From assembly GCA_036307185.1 (NCBI GenBank), contig JAXJYC010000008.1, positions 11,450 through 75,449 of the forward strand: DNA of 64,000 nucleotides, given 5' to 3'. The notes below the pieces were generated by a model. That model was not told where the DNA came from and searched no databases. It worked only from the letters and a program-made list of their open reading frames with translations. The position numbers and the translations under genes were made by a program. Below are positions 23,013 through 34,000 of this stretch, piece by piece; within the stretch, counting starts at the first letter, position 1; every line of letters starts with the position of its first letter. This stretch comes from SVEL01 sp017381055. Lineage in GTDB: Bacteria; Bacillota; Clostridia; Lachnospirales; Lachnospiraceae.

Positions 23013-25208
23013 CTACCTCTTTTCCTCATCTAAAACAATAGAAAAATCTATGGTTCTATTAATCTTATCAGTATTTTCAACCATTATTCTTACCGTTTGT
23101 CCTAGGCGATACACATTTCCTGTCTTTTCACCTATCATTTCATAACGGTCTCCATCATAATGATAATAGTCATCCTTCATATATGTTACATGAACCATAC
23201 CCTCTACTGTATTAGGTAACTCTACATATATTCCATAAGCAGTTATTCCTGATATTACACCCTCAAACTCCTCACCAATTCTACGGGACATATATTGAAC
23301 TTTCTTCATCTTTTCAACATCTCGCTCTGCTTCCTCAGCTCTACGTTCCAAGCGACTAGCCTCTGCCGAAACGTCTGCAAGAATATTATCATAATGATTT
23401 ATTCTCTTCTCGTTTAACTTACCTCTAAGATTTTCCTTAATAATTCGATGAATCTGCAAATCCGGATATCTTCTTATAGGCGAAGTAAAGTGACAATAAT
23501 ACTGCGTAGCAAGTCCAAAATGACCTGTACTTACAGTTGTATACTTCGCTTGTTTCATTGAACGAAGGGTAAGTCGACTAATAAGCGCCTCCTCCGGTGT
23601 GCCCTCAATTCTTACAAGTAGCTTCTGAATTTCCTTCGGATGAACCTCACTACCGGTAGTCTTTATACCATATCCAAAGTTACTTATAAATGTTCCAAGC
23701 TTCAACATCTTCTCTGGATCCGGATTATCATGTGTTCTATACACAAATGGCAACTCCTGCCAGAAGAAATCCTCTGCCACAGTTTCATTAGCAATAAGCA
23801 TAAAGTCTTCAATAATCTTTGTCGCCACGTTTCTCTCATATGGCAAAATATCAACTGGAAATCCCTTCTCATCAAGGTAAATCTTACTCTCAGGGAAGTC
23901 AAAATCGATAGAACCTCTTGTTCTTCTCTTTTCCCTAAGAATTGCTGCTAATTCCTCCATAAGCTTAAACATTGGCACAAGCTCTTCATATTCCTTACAA
24001 GTCTCTTCATCAGAATATGTCAATATCTTATTAACTGCAGTATAAGTCATTCGTCTATCTATATTCACCACAGTTTCCGCAATCTTATGACCTATAACCT
24101 TGCCCTTCTCATCTATTTCCATAATGCAGCTAAGTGCTAAACGATCAACGCCTGCATTTAGCGAACATAGCCCATTGGATAACTTATGAGGAAGCATAGG
24201 AATAACTCTATCAACCAAATAAACGCTAGTTCCACGCTTTAATGCCTCTCTATCAAGGGGACTATTCTCTGTGACATAATTAGACACATCAGCAATATGA
24301 ACACCTAACTTATATATGCCATTTTCTTTTGATAGAGATATAGCATCATCCAAATCCTTGGCGTCTTCTCCATCAATAGTAACCATCTGCACACCCGTCA
24401 AATCCAATCTTCCAGCTTTATCCTTAGCTGGTACCTCCTCTGGCATGTCTTCAACCTGTCTTAACACATCCTTAGGATATTCCATAGGAATATTGAAAGA
24501 TTCAACTACACTTAAAATATCTGTCCCTGGATCATTAATATGTCCGATAATCTTTTTTACAATACCTTCTGGCTTTTTATTCTTTCCACCAAAATCTGTT
24601 ATCTTAACAACAACCTTATGTCCTGTTACTGCACCTTTAGAACGTTCCACCGGGATATAAATATCCTTAGTAAACTTTGTGTTATCTGATATTACAAAAC
24701 CAAAGCTCTTGCTTTTCTTATATATACCAACTATTTCTTGAAAGCCTCTCTCTAGTATCTTAACTATCTCTCCTTCTCTTTTTAACTTAGTCGAAGCTGC
24801 GTTAGAACTAGAATTTTGAGTCCCCTTCCCCTGACTTGTAAGCTTTACAAGAACTTTATCAGTATGAAGAGCTCCATGCACCTGGCTCTCAGGTATAAAT
24901 ATATCCTCTCCATCTTCCATTCTAATAAAACCAAAGCCTCTCTGATTAGACTCAAAAATACCTTCAATAAAATCCGAAGACATCTTCTCATTTTTTTCTT
25001 CTATACCCTCTGGAAGCATTATCTTGCCTCTCTTAGTTATAACAAGCTTGCCTTCACTCTCAAGAAGATTTACCACATGATGTAACTCCTCTCTTTGGAA
25101 TTTAGGCACATTAAGTAGAATAGCCAACTCCTTTATCTTCATAGGCACATAGAATTCGCCAGCTATCACGTCCAATATTATTTTTTTCTTTTCCTCAAGT
25201 CTATCCAT
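23013..25208 (-). CDS. rnr: Ribonuclease R
   Basis: Processive 3'-5' exoribonuclease that degrades structured RNA and works with tmRNA-SmpB on trapped messages. The 731 residues show an N-terminal helix-turn-helix region, two cold-shock domains (FGFIRMEDGEDIFIP, FGFVISDNTKFTKDIYIP), the RNB catalytic domain (VTIDGEDAKDLDDAISL with the metal-binding aspartates) and a C-terminal S1 domain (FEGVISGITAYGIYVEL). AGGAGG precedes the ATG. It is separated from secG by a terminator, so part of its transcription may be readthrough. The lysine-rich tail of E. coli RNase R is absent. Confidence 0.97.
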   Translation of the reverse strand: MDRLEEKKKIILDVIAGEFYVPMKIKELAILLNVPKFQREELHHVVNLLESEGKLVITKRGKIMLPEGIEEKNEKMSSDFIEGIFESNQRGFGFIRMEDGEDIFIPESQVHGALHTDKVLVKLTSQGKGTQNSSSNAASTKLKREGEIVKILERGFQEIVGIYKKSKSFGFVISDNTKFTKDIYIPVERSKGAVTGHKVVVKITDFGGKNKKPEGIVKKIIGHINDPGTDILSVVESFNIPMEYPKDVLRQVEDMPEEVPAKDKAGRLDLTGVQMVTIDGEDAKDLDDAISLSKENGIYKLGVHIADVSNYVTENSPLDREALKRGTSVYLVDRVIPMLPHKLSNGLCSLNAGVDRLALSCIMEIDEKGKVIGHKIAETVVNIDRRMTYTAVNKILTYSDEETCKEYEELVPMFKLMEELAAILREKRRTRGSIDFDFPESKIYLDEKGFPVDILPYERNVATKIIEDFMLIANETVAEDFFWQELPFVYRTHDNPDPEKMLKLGTFISNFGYGIKTTGSEVHPKEIQKLLVRIEGTPEEALISRLTLRSMKQAKYTTVSTGHFGLATQYYCHFTSPIRRYPDLQIHRIIKENLRGKLNEKRINHYDNILADVSAEASRLERRAEEAERDVEKMKKVQYMSRRIGEEFEGVISGITAYGIYVELPNTVEGMVHVTYMKDDYYHYDGDRYEMIGEKTGNVYRLGQTVRIMVENTDKINRTIDFSIVLDEEKR

Positions 25209-25246
25209 CCTATATACCTCCTAATTCTTTAATATCCTAATACGGT

Positions 25247-25284
25247 AAAAAAGACCTTCTCTACATTCGTAGAAAAGGTCTTTT
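25247..25284 (-). terminator. Rho-independent terminator between secG and rnr
   Basis: Long stem AAAAGACCTT...GTAGA/TCTAC...AAGGTCTTTT with one irregularity, tetraloop-like centre TTCG region, and a T-run on the minus strand (25247-25252). Confidence 0.85.
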
Positions 25285-25296
25285 GTTAATCATAAA

Positions 25297-25527
25297 TTAC
25301 TTATTTATTATGTTCAATACAACTGCAATCACGATGAAAAGGAATACTAAAATCTTAGTGAACTTCTCAAGTGCGCCTTCCATTGAACGACCCTTATTCT
25401 TACCCCAATAAGTATCAGCAGCACCGTTAACTACGCCTAAACCTGCTGACTTACCTTCCTGAAGTAATACTACTACTGTTAAAATTAAACTTATTATAAT
25501 AAAAACAACTGTTAAAACTGTACTCAT
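25297..25527 (-). CDS. secG: Protein-export membrane protein SecG
   Basis: Small subunit of the SecYEG translocon. The ATG at 25527 is chosen because AGGAGGTG lies eight bases upstream; ATG 25533 is too close to it and the longer frame from 25569 has no binding site. The 76-residue product has two TM helices (~4-24 and ~54-74) joined by a Gly-rich loop with the conserved LLQEGKSAGLG and AADTYWGKNKGRS. It ends at a terminator before rnr and follows gpmI and the capA-like gene. Confidence 0.92.
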   Translation of the reverse strand: MSTVLTVVFIIISLILTVVVLLQEGKSAGLGVVNGAADTYWGKNKGRSMEGALEKFTKILVFLFIVIAVVLNIINK

Positions 25528-25620
25528 TGTCATTACACCTCCTATACTCAAGCTTTCTAATTCTATCACAGCAAAAGTGTAAAATCAAGTAAAATTTTTC
25601 ATTCCACTTTCATTCTACTA

Positions 25621-26859
25621 TTATTGCCTTAATAAATATTTCTCATCAATATAATCAGATATTATTTTTTCTATAAATTCCATGCTAAATGACACTCCGC
25701 CCCTAGTTATAATACCATGACTACTTGCCATTTCACTTGTATATGTCCATATAGGATATATTCCTGTTATATTAGCATTTCCTTCTGTATGTGTATAATG
25801 AGTAATTACAGGCATCAAACCTGTCTTTGTCTCATCCAATGTGATACTATCATCCTCTAGCTTAAGAGTGATTCTAGCAATTCCGCCTATCATTGCATCT
25901 GCATAATTAAATGAAGAACAGAAATTACCTACACTATAGTAACACATACCAACATTGCCATTATCAGTCTGTATTTCTTCTATCTCGCCAATATAATGTG
26001 AGCTTGCGCCTACTATAAGGTCAGCTCCTGCCTCAACCATAGCCTTCGCCAATTCTCTCTGGCTATCTGTTGTCTCATATGTGTAATCAGCGACCCAATA
26101 CGGAAATACTATTACATAATCTGCAACTTCATTTGCCTTTGTTATATCTTCCACTACCTCATCCTTTACAAGATAGTTTACCATATATTTATCATCTTGG
26201 CTTTCTATTGATTTATTCATACCCGCTGTATAATTAAGCAACGCTACTTTAACACCCTTAACTTCCATAACTGGTATGTTTTCTGCATCTTCTATAGTAT
26301 TATTCACACCTATTGGCAACACATTAGAATTACTCTTCCACAACGAAATACTGTTCTTTATAGCCGCTGTACCCAAGTCATTTGTATGATTAGATGCTAA
26401 AAGCGCTACATTTATGCCAGCTTTCTCAATTGCACTTATCATTTCCTCTGGTGTATTGAAGTTAGGATATCCTTTGACACCTAAATCATTTCCACCAATT
26501 ATTGTTGTCTGATATATAGCTGCAATATCTGCCTCAGAAGCATACATTTTTAAATTGTCAAATAAGAAGTCATAATTATATGTTCCATCTGACTGCTTAC
26601 CACTATCTATTACACTATCATGGACAAAGTTTTCGCCAAACACAACGATGGAAATCTCCTTATCCTCTTCTTCAGCAGGCTCTGTCGGAGTTATATCTCC
26701 ATCTATTGTATTGCTTAACGTTTCCTCTTCCTTTATATTTGTGGCAGGCTCTTTTTTTACTAAATTACTTATATCTACAAAGATAACAAATACATAGTAA
26801 AAGACGAGACACATTACAGTCATCGCAAGAACTAAAAGTACATTTTTTAGCTTTTTCAT
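25621..26859 (-). CDS. CapA-family (poly-gamma-glutamate synthesis-like) protein
   Basis: 412 residues: an N-terminal TM anchor (~6-27), an acidic linker to ~68, and a PGA_cap metallophosphatase-like domain (~70-330). Motifs include VVFGENFVHDSV, LLASNHTNDLG and GASSHYIGEIE, the usual CapA metal-site histidines and aspartates. CapA is needed for polyglutamate capsule export in Bacillus, but most Clostridial homologues lie outside cap operons and their role is not settled. Here no capB or capC is near. It sits between gpmI and secG. GAGGGAAT precedes the ATG. Confidence 0.85.
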   Translation of the reverse strand: MKKLKNVLLVLAMTVMCLVFYYVFVIFVDISNLVKKEPATNIKEEETLSNTIDGDITPTEPAEEEDKEISIVVFGENFVHDSVIDSGKQSDGTYNYDFLFDNLKMYASEADIAAIYQTTIIGGNDLGVKGYPNFNTPEEMISAIEKAGINVALLASNHTNDLGTAAIKNSISLWKSNSNVLPIGVNNTIEDAENIPVMEVKGVKVALLNYTAGMNKSIESQDDKYMVNYLVKDEVVEDITKANEVADYVIVFPYWVADYTYETTDSQRELAKAMVEAGADLIVGASSHYIGEIEEIQTDNGNVGMCYYSVGNFCSSFNYADAMIGGIARITLKLEDDSITLDETKTGLMPVITHYTHTEGNANITGIYPIWTYTSEMASSHGIITRGGVSFSMEFIEKIISDYIDEKYLLRQ

Positions 26860-26886
26860 ACGATTCCCTCTAATTCTAGGTGCTTA

Positions 26887-28425
26887 TTACTTACAAAGTA
26901 ATGACTTACCTGTCATCTGACTTGGCTTTTCCATACCCATTAAGTCAATTAATGTAGGAATGATATCTGCAAGACATCCACCTTCCATAAGCTTATACTC
27001 TGGTGCAGCATTTACAAGGATAAATGGTACCTGATTTGTTGTATGAGCTGTAAAGCTTTCGCCTGTCTCGTAATCAACAAGCTGCTCTGCATTACCGTGA
27101 TCGGCACAGATAAACATTGTACCATCTACCGACTTAAGAGCTTCTACTGCCTTTCCTACGCACTCATCAACAGCCTCAACTGCCTTAACTGCTGCATCTT
27201 CAATACCTGTATGACCAACCATATCTGGATTTGCAAAGTTAATGATGATCACATCATACTTATCAGCTGTAATAGCCTCACAAAGCTTATCACATACCTC
27301 ATATGCGCTCATCTCTGGCTTTAAGTCGTATGTTGCTACCTTAGGTGACTTTACAAGAATTCTATCTTCACCTTCATTTGGCTCCTCTACACCACCGTTA
27401 AAGAAGAATGTTACGTGAGCATACTTCTCTGTCTCAGCGATTCTAGCCTGCTTTAATCCATTAGCTGCAAGGAACTCACCAAATGTGTTATCAAGCATTA
27501 CCTTCTTAAATGCAACTTCCTTGTTAGGGATTGTTCCATCATACTCTGTAAAGCATACGAATGTTACATCCTTTCTAGCAGCTCTCTCAAAACCATCAAA
27601 CTCATCCATACAGAATGCTCTTGTAATTTCTCTAGCTCTATCTGGGCGGAAGTTGAAGAATACAACTGAATCCTTATCTGAAACTGTCGCTACTGGAGCA
27701 CCATTTTCTACTATAACTGTTGGAACTACGAACTCATCTGTAACTTCCTTAGCGTATGAGTCAGCAATAGCTGTAACTGGGCACTGTGCTTCCTCACCAA
27801 CGCCTTCTGTAATAGCCTTATACGCCTTCTCAACTCTATCCCATCTATTATCTCTATCCATTGCATAGTAACGACCTGAAACAGAAGCCACCTTACCAAC
27901 TCCGATTTCTTCCATCTTAGCAACTAACTGCTCCATAAATCCCTTACCAGATGTAGGAGCTGTATCTCTACCATCTAAGAATGCATGAACATATACATTT
28001 TCAATTCCCTCTCTCTTAGCCATCTCAAGAAGACCAAAAAGATGTGTAAGGTGACTATGAACACCACCGTCTGAAAGAAGACCAAATGTATGAAGAGCAG
28101 AACCGTTCTTCTTACAATTGTTCATAGCATTAAGAAGAGCTTCATTCTTGAAGAAATCTCCATCTTCGATTTCCTTTGTAATACGTGTAAGTTCCTGATA
28201 TACAATACGGCCAGCACCCATATTAAGATGTCCAACCTCTGAATTTCCCATCTGACCATCCGGAAGACCTACTGCCATACCACTTGCATTTCCTCTTACA
28301 AATGGACATTCAGCCATAAGCTTATCCATAACAGGTGTCTTTGCTATAGATACAGCATTTCCCTGTGACTTCTCATTTAATCCATATCCATCAAGTATCA
28401 TTAAAACAACTGGTTTCTTGCTCAT
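26887..28425 (-). CDS. gpmI: Cofactor-independent (2,3-BPG-independent) phosphoglycerate mutase
   Basis: Interconverts 3- and 2-phosphoglycerate in glycolysis with two manganese ions. The 512-residue, normal-length protein has the N-terminal LMILDGYGLNEKSQGNA (metal ligand D12) and the phospho-acceptor S62 in GNSEVGHLNMGAG. The iPGM substrate region follows (HAFLDGRDTAPTSG, FFNFRPDRAREITRAF), and the C-terminal metal site is in NFANPDMVGHTG and CADHGNAEQ. AAAGGAG precedes the ATG. It starts the gpmI-capA-secG run; no other glycolytic gene is in view. Confidence 0.98.
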   Translation of the reverse strand: MSKKPVVLMILDGYGLNEKSQGNAVSIAKTPVMDKLMAECPFVRGNASGMAVGLPDGQMGNSEVGHLNMGAGRIVYQELTRITKEIEDGDFFKNEALLNAMNNCKKNGSALHTFGLLSDGGVHSHLTHLFGLLEMAKREGIENVYVHAFLDGRDTAPTSGKGFMEQLVAKMEEIGVGKVASVSGRYYAMDRDNRWDRVEKAYKAITEGVGEEAQCPVTAIADSYAKEVTDEFVVPTVIVENGAPVATVSDKDSVVFFNFRPDRAREITRAFCMDEFDGFERAARKDVTFVCFTEYDGTIPNKEVAFKKVMLDNTFGEFLAANGLKQARIAETEKYAHVTFFFNGGVEEPNEGEDRILVKSPKVATYDLKPEMSAYEVCDKLCEAITADKYDVIIINFANPDMVGHTGIEDAAVKAVEAVDECVGKAVEALKSVDGTMFICADHGNAEQLVDYETGESFTAHTTNQVPFILVNAAPEYKLMEGGCLADIIPTLIDLMGMEKPSQMTGKSLLCK

Positions 28426-28476
28426 TTTTATATCTCCTTTAATAATTTTATCTTGTTTAATATATTTCCATTCGAC

Positions 28477-28505
28477 AGTTTATCATACTGCCAAAAGAAT
28501 TTCAA
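28477..28505 (-). promoter_or_regulatory. Putative promoter of gpmI
   Basis: Minus strand -35 TTGAAA (28500-28505), 17-base spacer, -10 TAAACT (28477-28482), ~50 bases before the gpmI ATG and directly after the carboxypeptidase gene. Confidence 0.5.
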
Positions 28506-28522
28506 TAATTAACAAATCCTCA

Positions 28523-29731
28523 TTATCTGCGATTTTGCATTTCCATTTCTCTTCTTCTTTGCATACGCATAAGTCTTCTTTTTCTTCTCTGATATCTCAT
28601 ATACTGGACATATACATAGTAGATAATGAATACGGTTACTACCAATATAAGTATCTTCCAACCAATCCACATTCCATCATTAGCATTATCTTTATCTTTG
28701 TCATTTTCTAATACTACTTTATCTACTGTCCCACTCACATTACCAGAACTTATAGTTTCTTTTTCACCACTCTGCGAAAGCTTAGCGTACTCCTCATCAA
28801 ACTTGTCATATACTTCCTGACCCACATACTCCTTAACATAATCATAAAGGTTTGTAGTATCAGCATAAGCACTAAGTGAATTTGCAGACTTCATTACTAC
28901 ACACATAAGTGTTCTTCCATTAATATTTGCATATGTTACTAATGTTCCACCTGCTTTATCAGTATAGCCTGTCTTTCCACCTATACAGTCTTCATAATAC
29001 TCTTCTTTATACTCATTTATAAGTCTATTATTATTTCTCCAATATCTAATCTCCGGTTGCTTATTAGTAGGTTGACACTCGTAGTATCCAGTAGAACAAA
29101 ATGTCTTGAATGCTTCACAATTATCATAAGCATACTTTCCAATAAGTGCCATATCATAAGCTGTTGTATAATGATTATCATCATGAAGGCCATGAGCATT
29201 AGTAAAGTTTGTATTTAAACAACCTATCTCCTCAGCTTTATCCGTCATCATATTAGCAAAATTTGTCATAGTACCACCTACATGCTCTGCTAATCCATTT
29301 GCCAAATCATTTCCAGATATAAGCATAAGACCATACAAACACTGCTCAACAGTAAGCTGCTCGTCCACATCCACATATGCTGCACTACTTCCTGCTTCTA
29401 CTGTAAATACTGCCTCATAGGAAAATGTTACAACATCATCCATCTGCGCATTTTCTAATGTCAATATAGCAGTCATAATCTTTGTAATACTTGCTGGATA
29501 AAGCTTATCCTTAATATTCTTCTCAACAAGTGTATATCCCGTACTCATATCTACAACTATTGCTGATTGAGATAACAAATCTGGCAATTCTTCATCTCTA
29601 CCTGTAGCTGTATAAATACTTTTTTCACCATTTGATGGATGCACACTCACATCTTCTGATGCTATAACAGTCTCTACCATCATTATGCATATAAGAAAAA
29701 TTGCTATGATTTTTCCAAATTGCTTTCTCAT
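28523..29731 (-). CDS. D-alanyl-D-alanine carboxypeptidase (PBP5/DacF family)
   Basis: Trims the terminal D-Ala of peptidoglycan stem peptides. 402 residues with a signal peptide (~1-24), a penicillin-binding catalytic domain with S81xxK84 (PASITK), S139-G-N (ISGND) and K253-T-G (GGKTGYTDKAGG), and a C-terminal TM helix (~353-375). A strongly basic tail (YQRRKRRLMRMQRRREM) follows. The C-terminal anchor is a true TM helix followed by a cytoplasmic basic tail, rather than the amphipathic helix of E. coli PBP5. It is the last gene of the nifS-mnmA-helicase-sensor run. Confidence 0.93.
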   Translation of the reverse strand: MRKQFGKIIAIFLICIMMVETVIASEDVSVHPSNGEKSIYTATGRDEELPDLLSQSAIVVDMSTGYTLVEKNIKDKLYPASITKIMTAILTLENAQMDDVVTFSYEAVFTVEAGSSAAYVDVDEQLTVEQCLYGLMLISGNDLANGLAEHVGGTMTNFANMMTDKAEEIGCLNTNFTNAHGLHDDNHYTTAYDMALIGKYAYDNCEAFKTFCSTGYYECQPTNKQPEIRYWRNNNRLINEYKEEYYEDCIGGKTGYTDKAGGTLVTYANINGRTLMCVVMKSANSLSAYADTTNLYDYVKEYVGQEVYDKFDEEYAKLSQSGEKETISSGNVSGTVDKVVLENDKDKDNANDGMWIGWKILILVVTVFIIYYVYVQYMRYQRRKRRLMRMQRRREMEMQNRR

Positions 29732-29744
29732 ATGTTCTCCACTC

Positions 29745-31019
29745 CTACATATTTAGTAAACAAGGTTCGATAACACCTACTACTTTTTGCAATTTACCTC
29801 TTCTAGTCTTAATAGCAGCAAGCTTAAATATACAATTAACAACCTCTCCCTGTTCATTCTTAATTCCTGCCTGGAATCTTACAAATTCCTTCTCATTTTT
29901 AAGAACATCTATAATCTGATTAAATCTTTCTATATCATCCTCTGCAATATATCTTGTAATATCAGACTTAAGATCTTTCTTCTCTGGCTCGTAACCAAGT
30001 ACCTTCTTCCAATTCTCATTACAGAACATTGTATCCTTGGCGCAGCTATAATCAATAATAATACTATCAGAATATTTAGTTACAAAGTAATATCTCTGTC
30101 TATTTAACTGATTTCCCTTACTCTCTGAGAATACCATTCTTACAAGGAAAAGCATAAGAATCACAGTAAGCATAGCTATCTCAAAGAAAAATACTGTTCC
30201 ATCTGTCTTGATATCTTCATTTGTTGCTTCAACACTCTGAGCTGAAACTATAGATACCATATACCACTTATTATAATCTGTTCTAGCATAACATATATAC
30301 TTTTTCGCTTCTCCAGAATCATATGAAATATATCCACTCTTTCTTGACTGCATACTCTTAACCAGCTTAGATGCTGACTTATCATCATTTAAAATCATCT
30401 TTATATTTTCAACTTCGTCAAGACCATAACCTCTAGATATAAGTGTTCCATCCTGTTTTACAATAAATACATTGCCATATTTATTCAAATCAGTAATATC
30501 TGTAAATGTTGTAAACTGTTCTAAAGTAGAATAAACCTTAAGTATACCTACAACTAATTTATCCTTTTTTATAGGAATATAGTAATTAATACCTTTTAAG
30601 CCGCCAAATGAATCATATTTGATCTCAATTGATGACTTGCCCTTACATGCTTTCTTAAACTTGTCATTCTCTGCGTATATACCTGTTTCTTGTGATATAT
30701 AGCTATCACCCTCTGTATTTATCAAGTCAAACTCTGTATAGCCAGCTGAATCTGACTGATTACGAAGGGCATCTTCTAATACATCAAGATTTATCTCCTC
30801 AAGATTACCAATAAAATTAGCAACTGCTTCATAAGTTTCCAATCTTTCCTCAAGCTTAATATCTATACATTCCTTTGTCTCATCAATCAAAGATTTAAGA
30901 TGAGCATCGGTCTGTTTTTCTAACCTCTTATTAATATTTCCTGTATATTGTATGTATGCTAACACATTGATTAACAAAATAATTATAGCAATAATATACT
31001 GTTTAAATCTCTTTCTCAT
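29745..31019 (-). CDS. Membrane sensor with Cache and PAS domains but no output domain
   Basis: 424 residues: TM1 ~9-26, an outer-face dCache-like region (~30-275, with FTDITDLNKYGNVFIVKQDGTLISRG and YDSGEAKKYICYARTDYNKWYMV), TM2 ~278-296, and a C-terminal PAS-like domain (~320-420, SDSIIIDYSCAKDTMFCNENWKKVLGYEPE). Proteins of this layout usually continue into GGDEF, EAL or kinase domains; here the frame ends after PAS. AGGAGG precedes the ATG. It may work as a truncated sensor or partner. It lies 13 bases before the carboxypeptidase gene and 21 after the helicase gene, in the same operon. Confidence 0.75.
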   Translation of the reverse strand: MRKRFKQYIIAIIILLINVLAYIQYTGNINKRLEKQTDAHLKSLIDETKECIDIKLEERLETYEAVANFIGNLEEINLDVLEDALRNQSDSAGYTEFDLINTEGDSYISQETGIYAENDKFKKACKGKSSIEIKYDSFGGLKGINYYIPIKKDKLVVGILKVYSTLEQFTTFTDITDLNKYGNVFIVKQDGTLISRGYGLDEVENIKMILNDDKSASKLVKSMQSRKSGYISYDSGEAKKYICYARTDYNKWYMVSIVSAQSVEATNEDIKTDGTVFFFEIAMLTVILMLFLVRMVFSESKGNQLNRQRYYFVTKYSDSIIIDYSCAKDTMFCNENWKKVLGYEPEKKDLKSDITRYIAEDDIERFNQIIDVLKNEKEFVRFQAGIKNEQGEVVNCIFKLAAIKTRRGKLQKVVGVIEPCLLNM

Positions 31020-31040
31020 TATTAGTATCCTCCTCGTTTC

Positions 31041-34000
31041 CTAATATTCTAGTATACTTAATAATTCCCTTTTTGACAAGCTACCTAATGAAATTGTTTC
31101 ACCTTTTAATATATTATCTGCAAGTTGCTCCTTACTCTTTTGCAAAGCAACAATTCGCTCCTCAATACTTTCCTTGGCAATAAGCTTAAAGACTGATACT
31201 ACTTTATTTTGTCCAATTCTGTGAGCTCTATCTGCAGCCTGATTTTGAGCTGCCACATTCCACCACGGATCATAATGAATAACCATATCTGCTCCTGTAA
31301 GGTTCAATCCTACACCTCCAGCCTTTAGTGATATAAGAAATACAGTTGTTTCATCGCTGTTAAACTGATCCACCAATTTCATTCGTTTATCTTTGTTCGT
31401 AGCGCCTGTCAGCATATAATAAGAAATATCTTCTTTTTCAAGCCTTTTCCCTATAATATCTAGCATCGATGTGAACTGGGAGAATAATAAAATCTTATGT
31501 CCTCCAGATTTTCCATTTCTAATCATATCAATACACATATCAAGCTTAGCAGACTCACCATCATACCCATCATAGCATAATATTGGATCACAACAAAGCT
31601 GTCTAAGTCTCATAAGCTCTGATAAAATTTCCATTCGCTTATCCTTAAAATCATCCTCTGAAGTATCTTCTATTATACCCTTGAGTCTCAAAGCATTTGC
31701 CACATAAAGCTTATGCTGTTTCCCTTGCATCTGTGTATATACATCATACTCTTGCTTTTCTGGTAATTCCTTAAGAACATCCTTTTTTAGTCTTCTTAAT
31801 ACAAATGGACTTATCATTCTGTTAAGACCCTTCATAGCACCTATATCCTGACTTGATGATATAGGTTGTTCAAATTTATTTCTAAATTTTGCATATGTAT
31901 ACAAGAATCCTGGCATCAAATAGTCAAATATACTCCAAAGCTCTGACAATCTATTCTCAATAGGCGTTCCCGTCAAAGCAAAACGTGTCTGAGCCTTAAT
32001 CTTCTTTACGCATTTAGCGTTATCTGTAGAAAAATTCTTAATGTTTTGAGCTTCATCTATTACTTGAAATCTAAATGATAAATCATTATACAATTCAATA
32101 TCTCTCTTTAATAAATCATATGACGTGATTATCACATCATACTTATCAGCTTTTTCAAGGGCTCTCCTTCTATTCTCTTTTGTACCTGTAACAATAAGTG
32201 TATTAAGCATAGGAGCAAATTTAGCAATCTCATTCTCCCAATTAAATACAAGAGACGCTGGCGCAATAATTAATGATGGAATATTCCTCGATACGCTTAG
32301 TTTCTCATCTAAAAGCAAGGTAATAATCTGCAGAGTCTTTCCTAAGCCCATATCATCTGCCAAAATCCCTCCAAAACCACATACATCAAGAGTCCTTAGC
32401 CAATGATAACCATACTTTTGATAGCCTCTTAAAATGTCCTCTAACTCCTCAGGCACCATAAACTCACTATCCTCAATCTGATTAATAGTTCTAACTAGAG
32501 CCTTCATAGCTAAATCCTTATCATAGGCTGCCAAATCCCCCTCTCTAAGTCGTCCATCTATATATAATGCTCTATATTTAGGTATAAACACCTGTCTATT
32601 GATGATATCTGTAGCTGAAAAATCCAGATCATAGGCCATCTGGGCTAATAATTCAAGACCATTATCATCCAAGCTAACTATTCTATTACCATTAAGTTTT
32701 ATATATTTTTGTTTTTTGTTGAAAGCATATAGTAGCTCCTCTAACTCTTCCTTTGTGTACTCACCAGCATCTATATCTAGCTTAAGCCAACCGCCTTCCA
32801 TAGATACATTGGCATTTATCTTCATAGAATCTACTACTCTATATTCAAGAACCTCCTCCGAAATATCCACTTCTCCAAACTTCTGCATTTCGGTCACACC
32901 ACTTTTTATCAATCCAAAAATCTGTCTAAAGTCCTCAGTATAGTACACCTTATCATTCTTATGCTTCTTGAAATATTTTAATAGAATAGATTTAAGCTCT
33001 GACTCTTTTCTATAATCACGACAAATATCTGCATACTCATTTGAACTACTAAAGATATCCACTTCTCTATCTCTATACTTAATTATAGGCGCACAAATTA
33101 TCCCTCCAGCCTCATCTGTCTGCAATACAAATGTCGCATCCATATCCCAAGGGTCAAATTCGTCCATATTAATATCTTCTACTGATAGCTTGCAATATTT
33201 CTTAAGCTTTGAAATAACTAAATTTGTAAAGGCTGGCATATCCTTCTTACCTATAGTCACACTATAACAGCCATACTCTCTATCTCTTCCGGCTCTTAGT
33301 ATTTCATACACAAAGTTTCCTATTTCCCTTGTATATTCTTCATTTGACATAAAAATGTTCTCATCCTTTACCACAAACATCTTATTATATCCCAATATAA
33401 GCTTATCTATCCCTGACATCTGTAGTTTATATCCAGCCCCTCTAACCATAGCTAATTTAAGGCTTATATTGGGATTATCATCTATTAAAGTCACATTTCT
33501 CTTATATATATTTCTATTCTCTATAGTCTTTAATACAGCTTGTCCTCCACATGAATATGCCAACTCCATAAACTTATCTATATCGTCACATGCAAGATAC
33601 AACTTCCCTGTATCTTTCTCTATTCTTCCTCTTATACCTTCACTTAACTTATCTACTTCCTTACGTTTCCTAATATTTGACAACACAAAAGAAAGCATAG
33701 GCCAAAATTCCTCCCTAAAGGATTCTTGCTTATGCAATAAAGATATTTTCCAGTTATATCCAGAGCTGATACCCAATGTAAAATTTTCCTCAAATTCATA
33801 TAAATTATCAATATGATGTCTCTTCTTCTTTTCTAATATATACATATCTACAAGAAGCAAATTGTTCTCTGGATAAATATCATATGCCAATCCAAGGTTG
33901 CTTACATCTGTTTCATGAAGGTACCCCTCCAGTGCTTCTTTTCTACACTTCTTGAGTATTCTATCTGCCTCCATCGATGTATAAACCATGGTATTATTCT

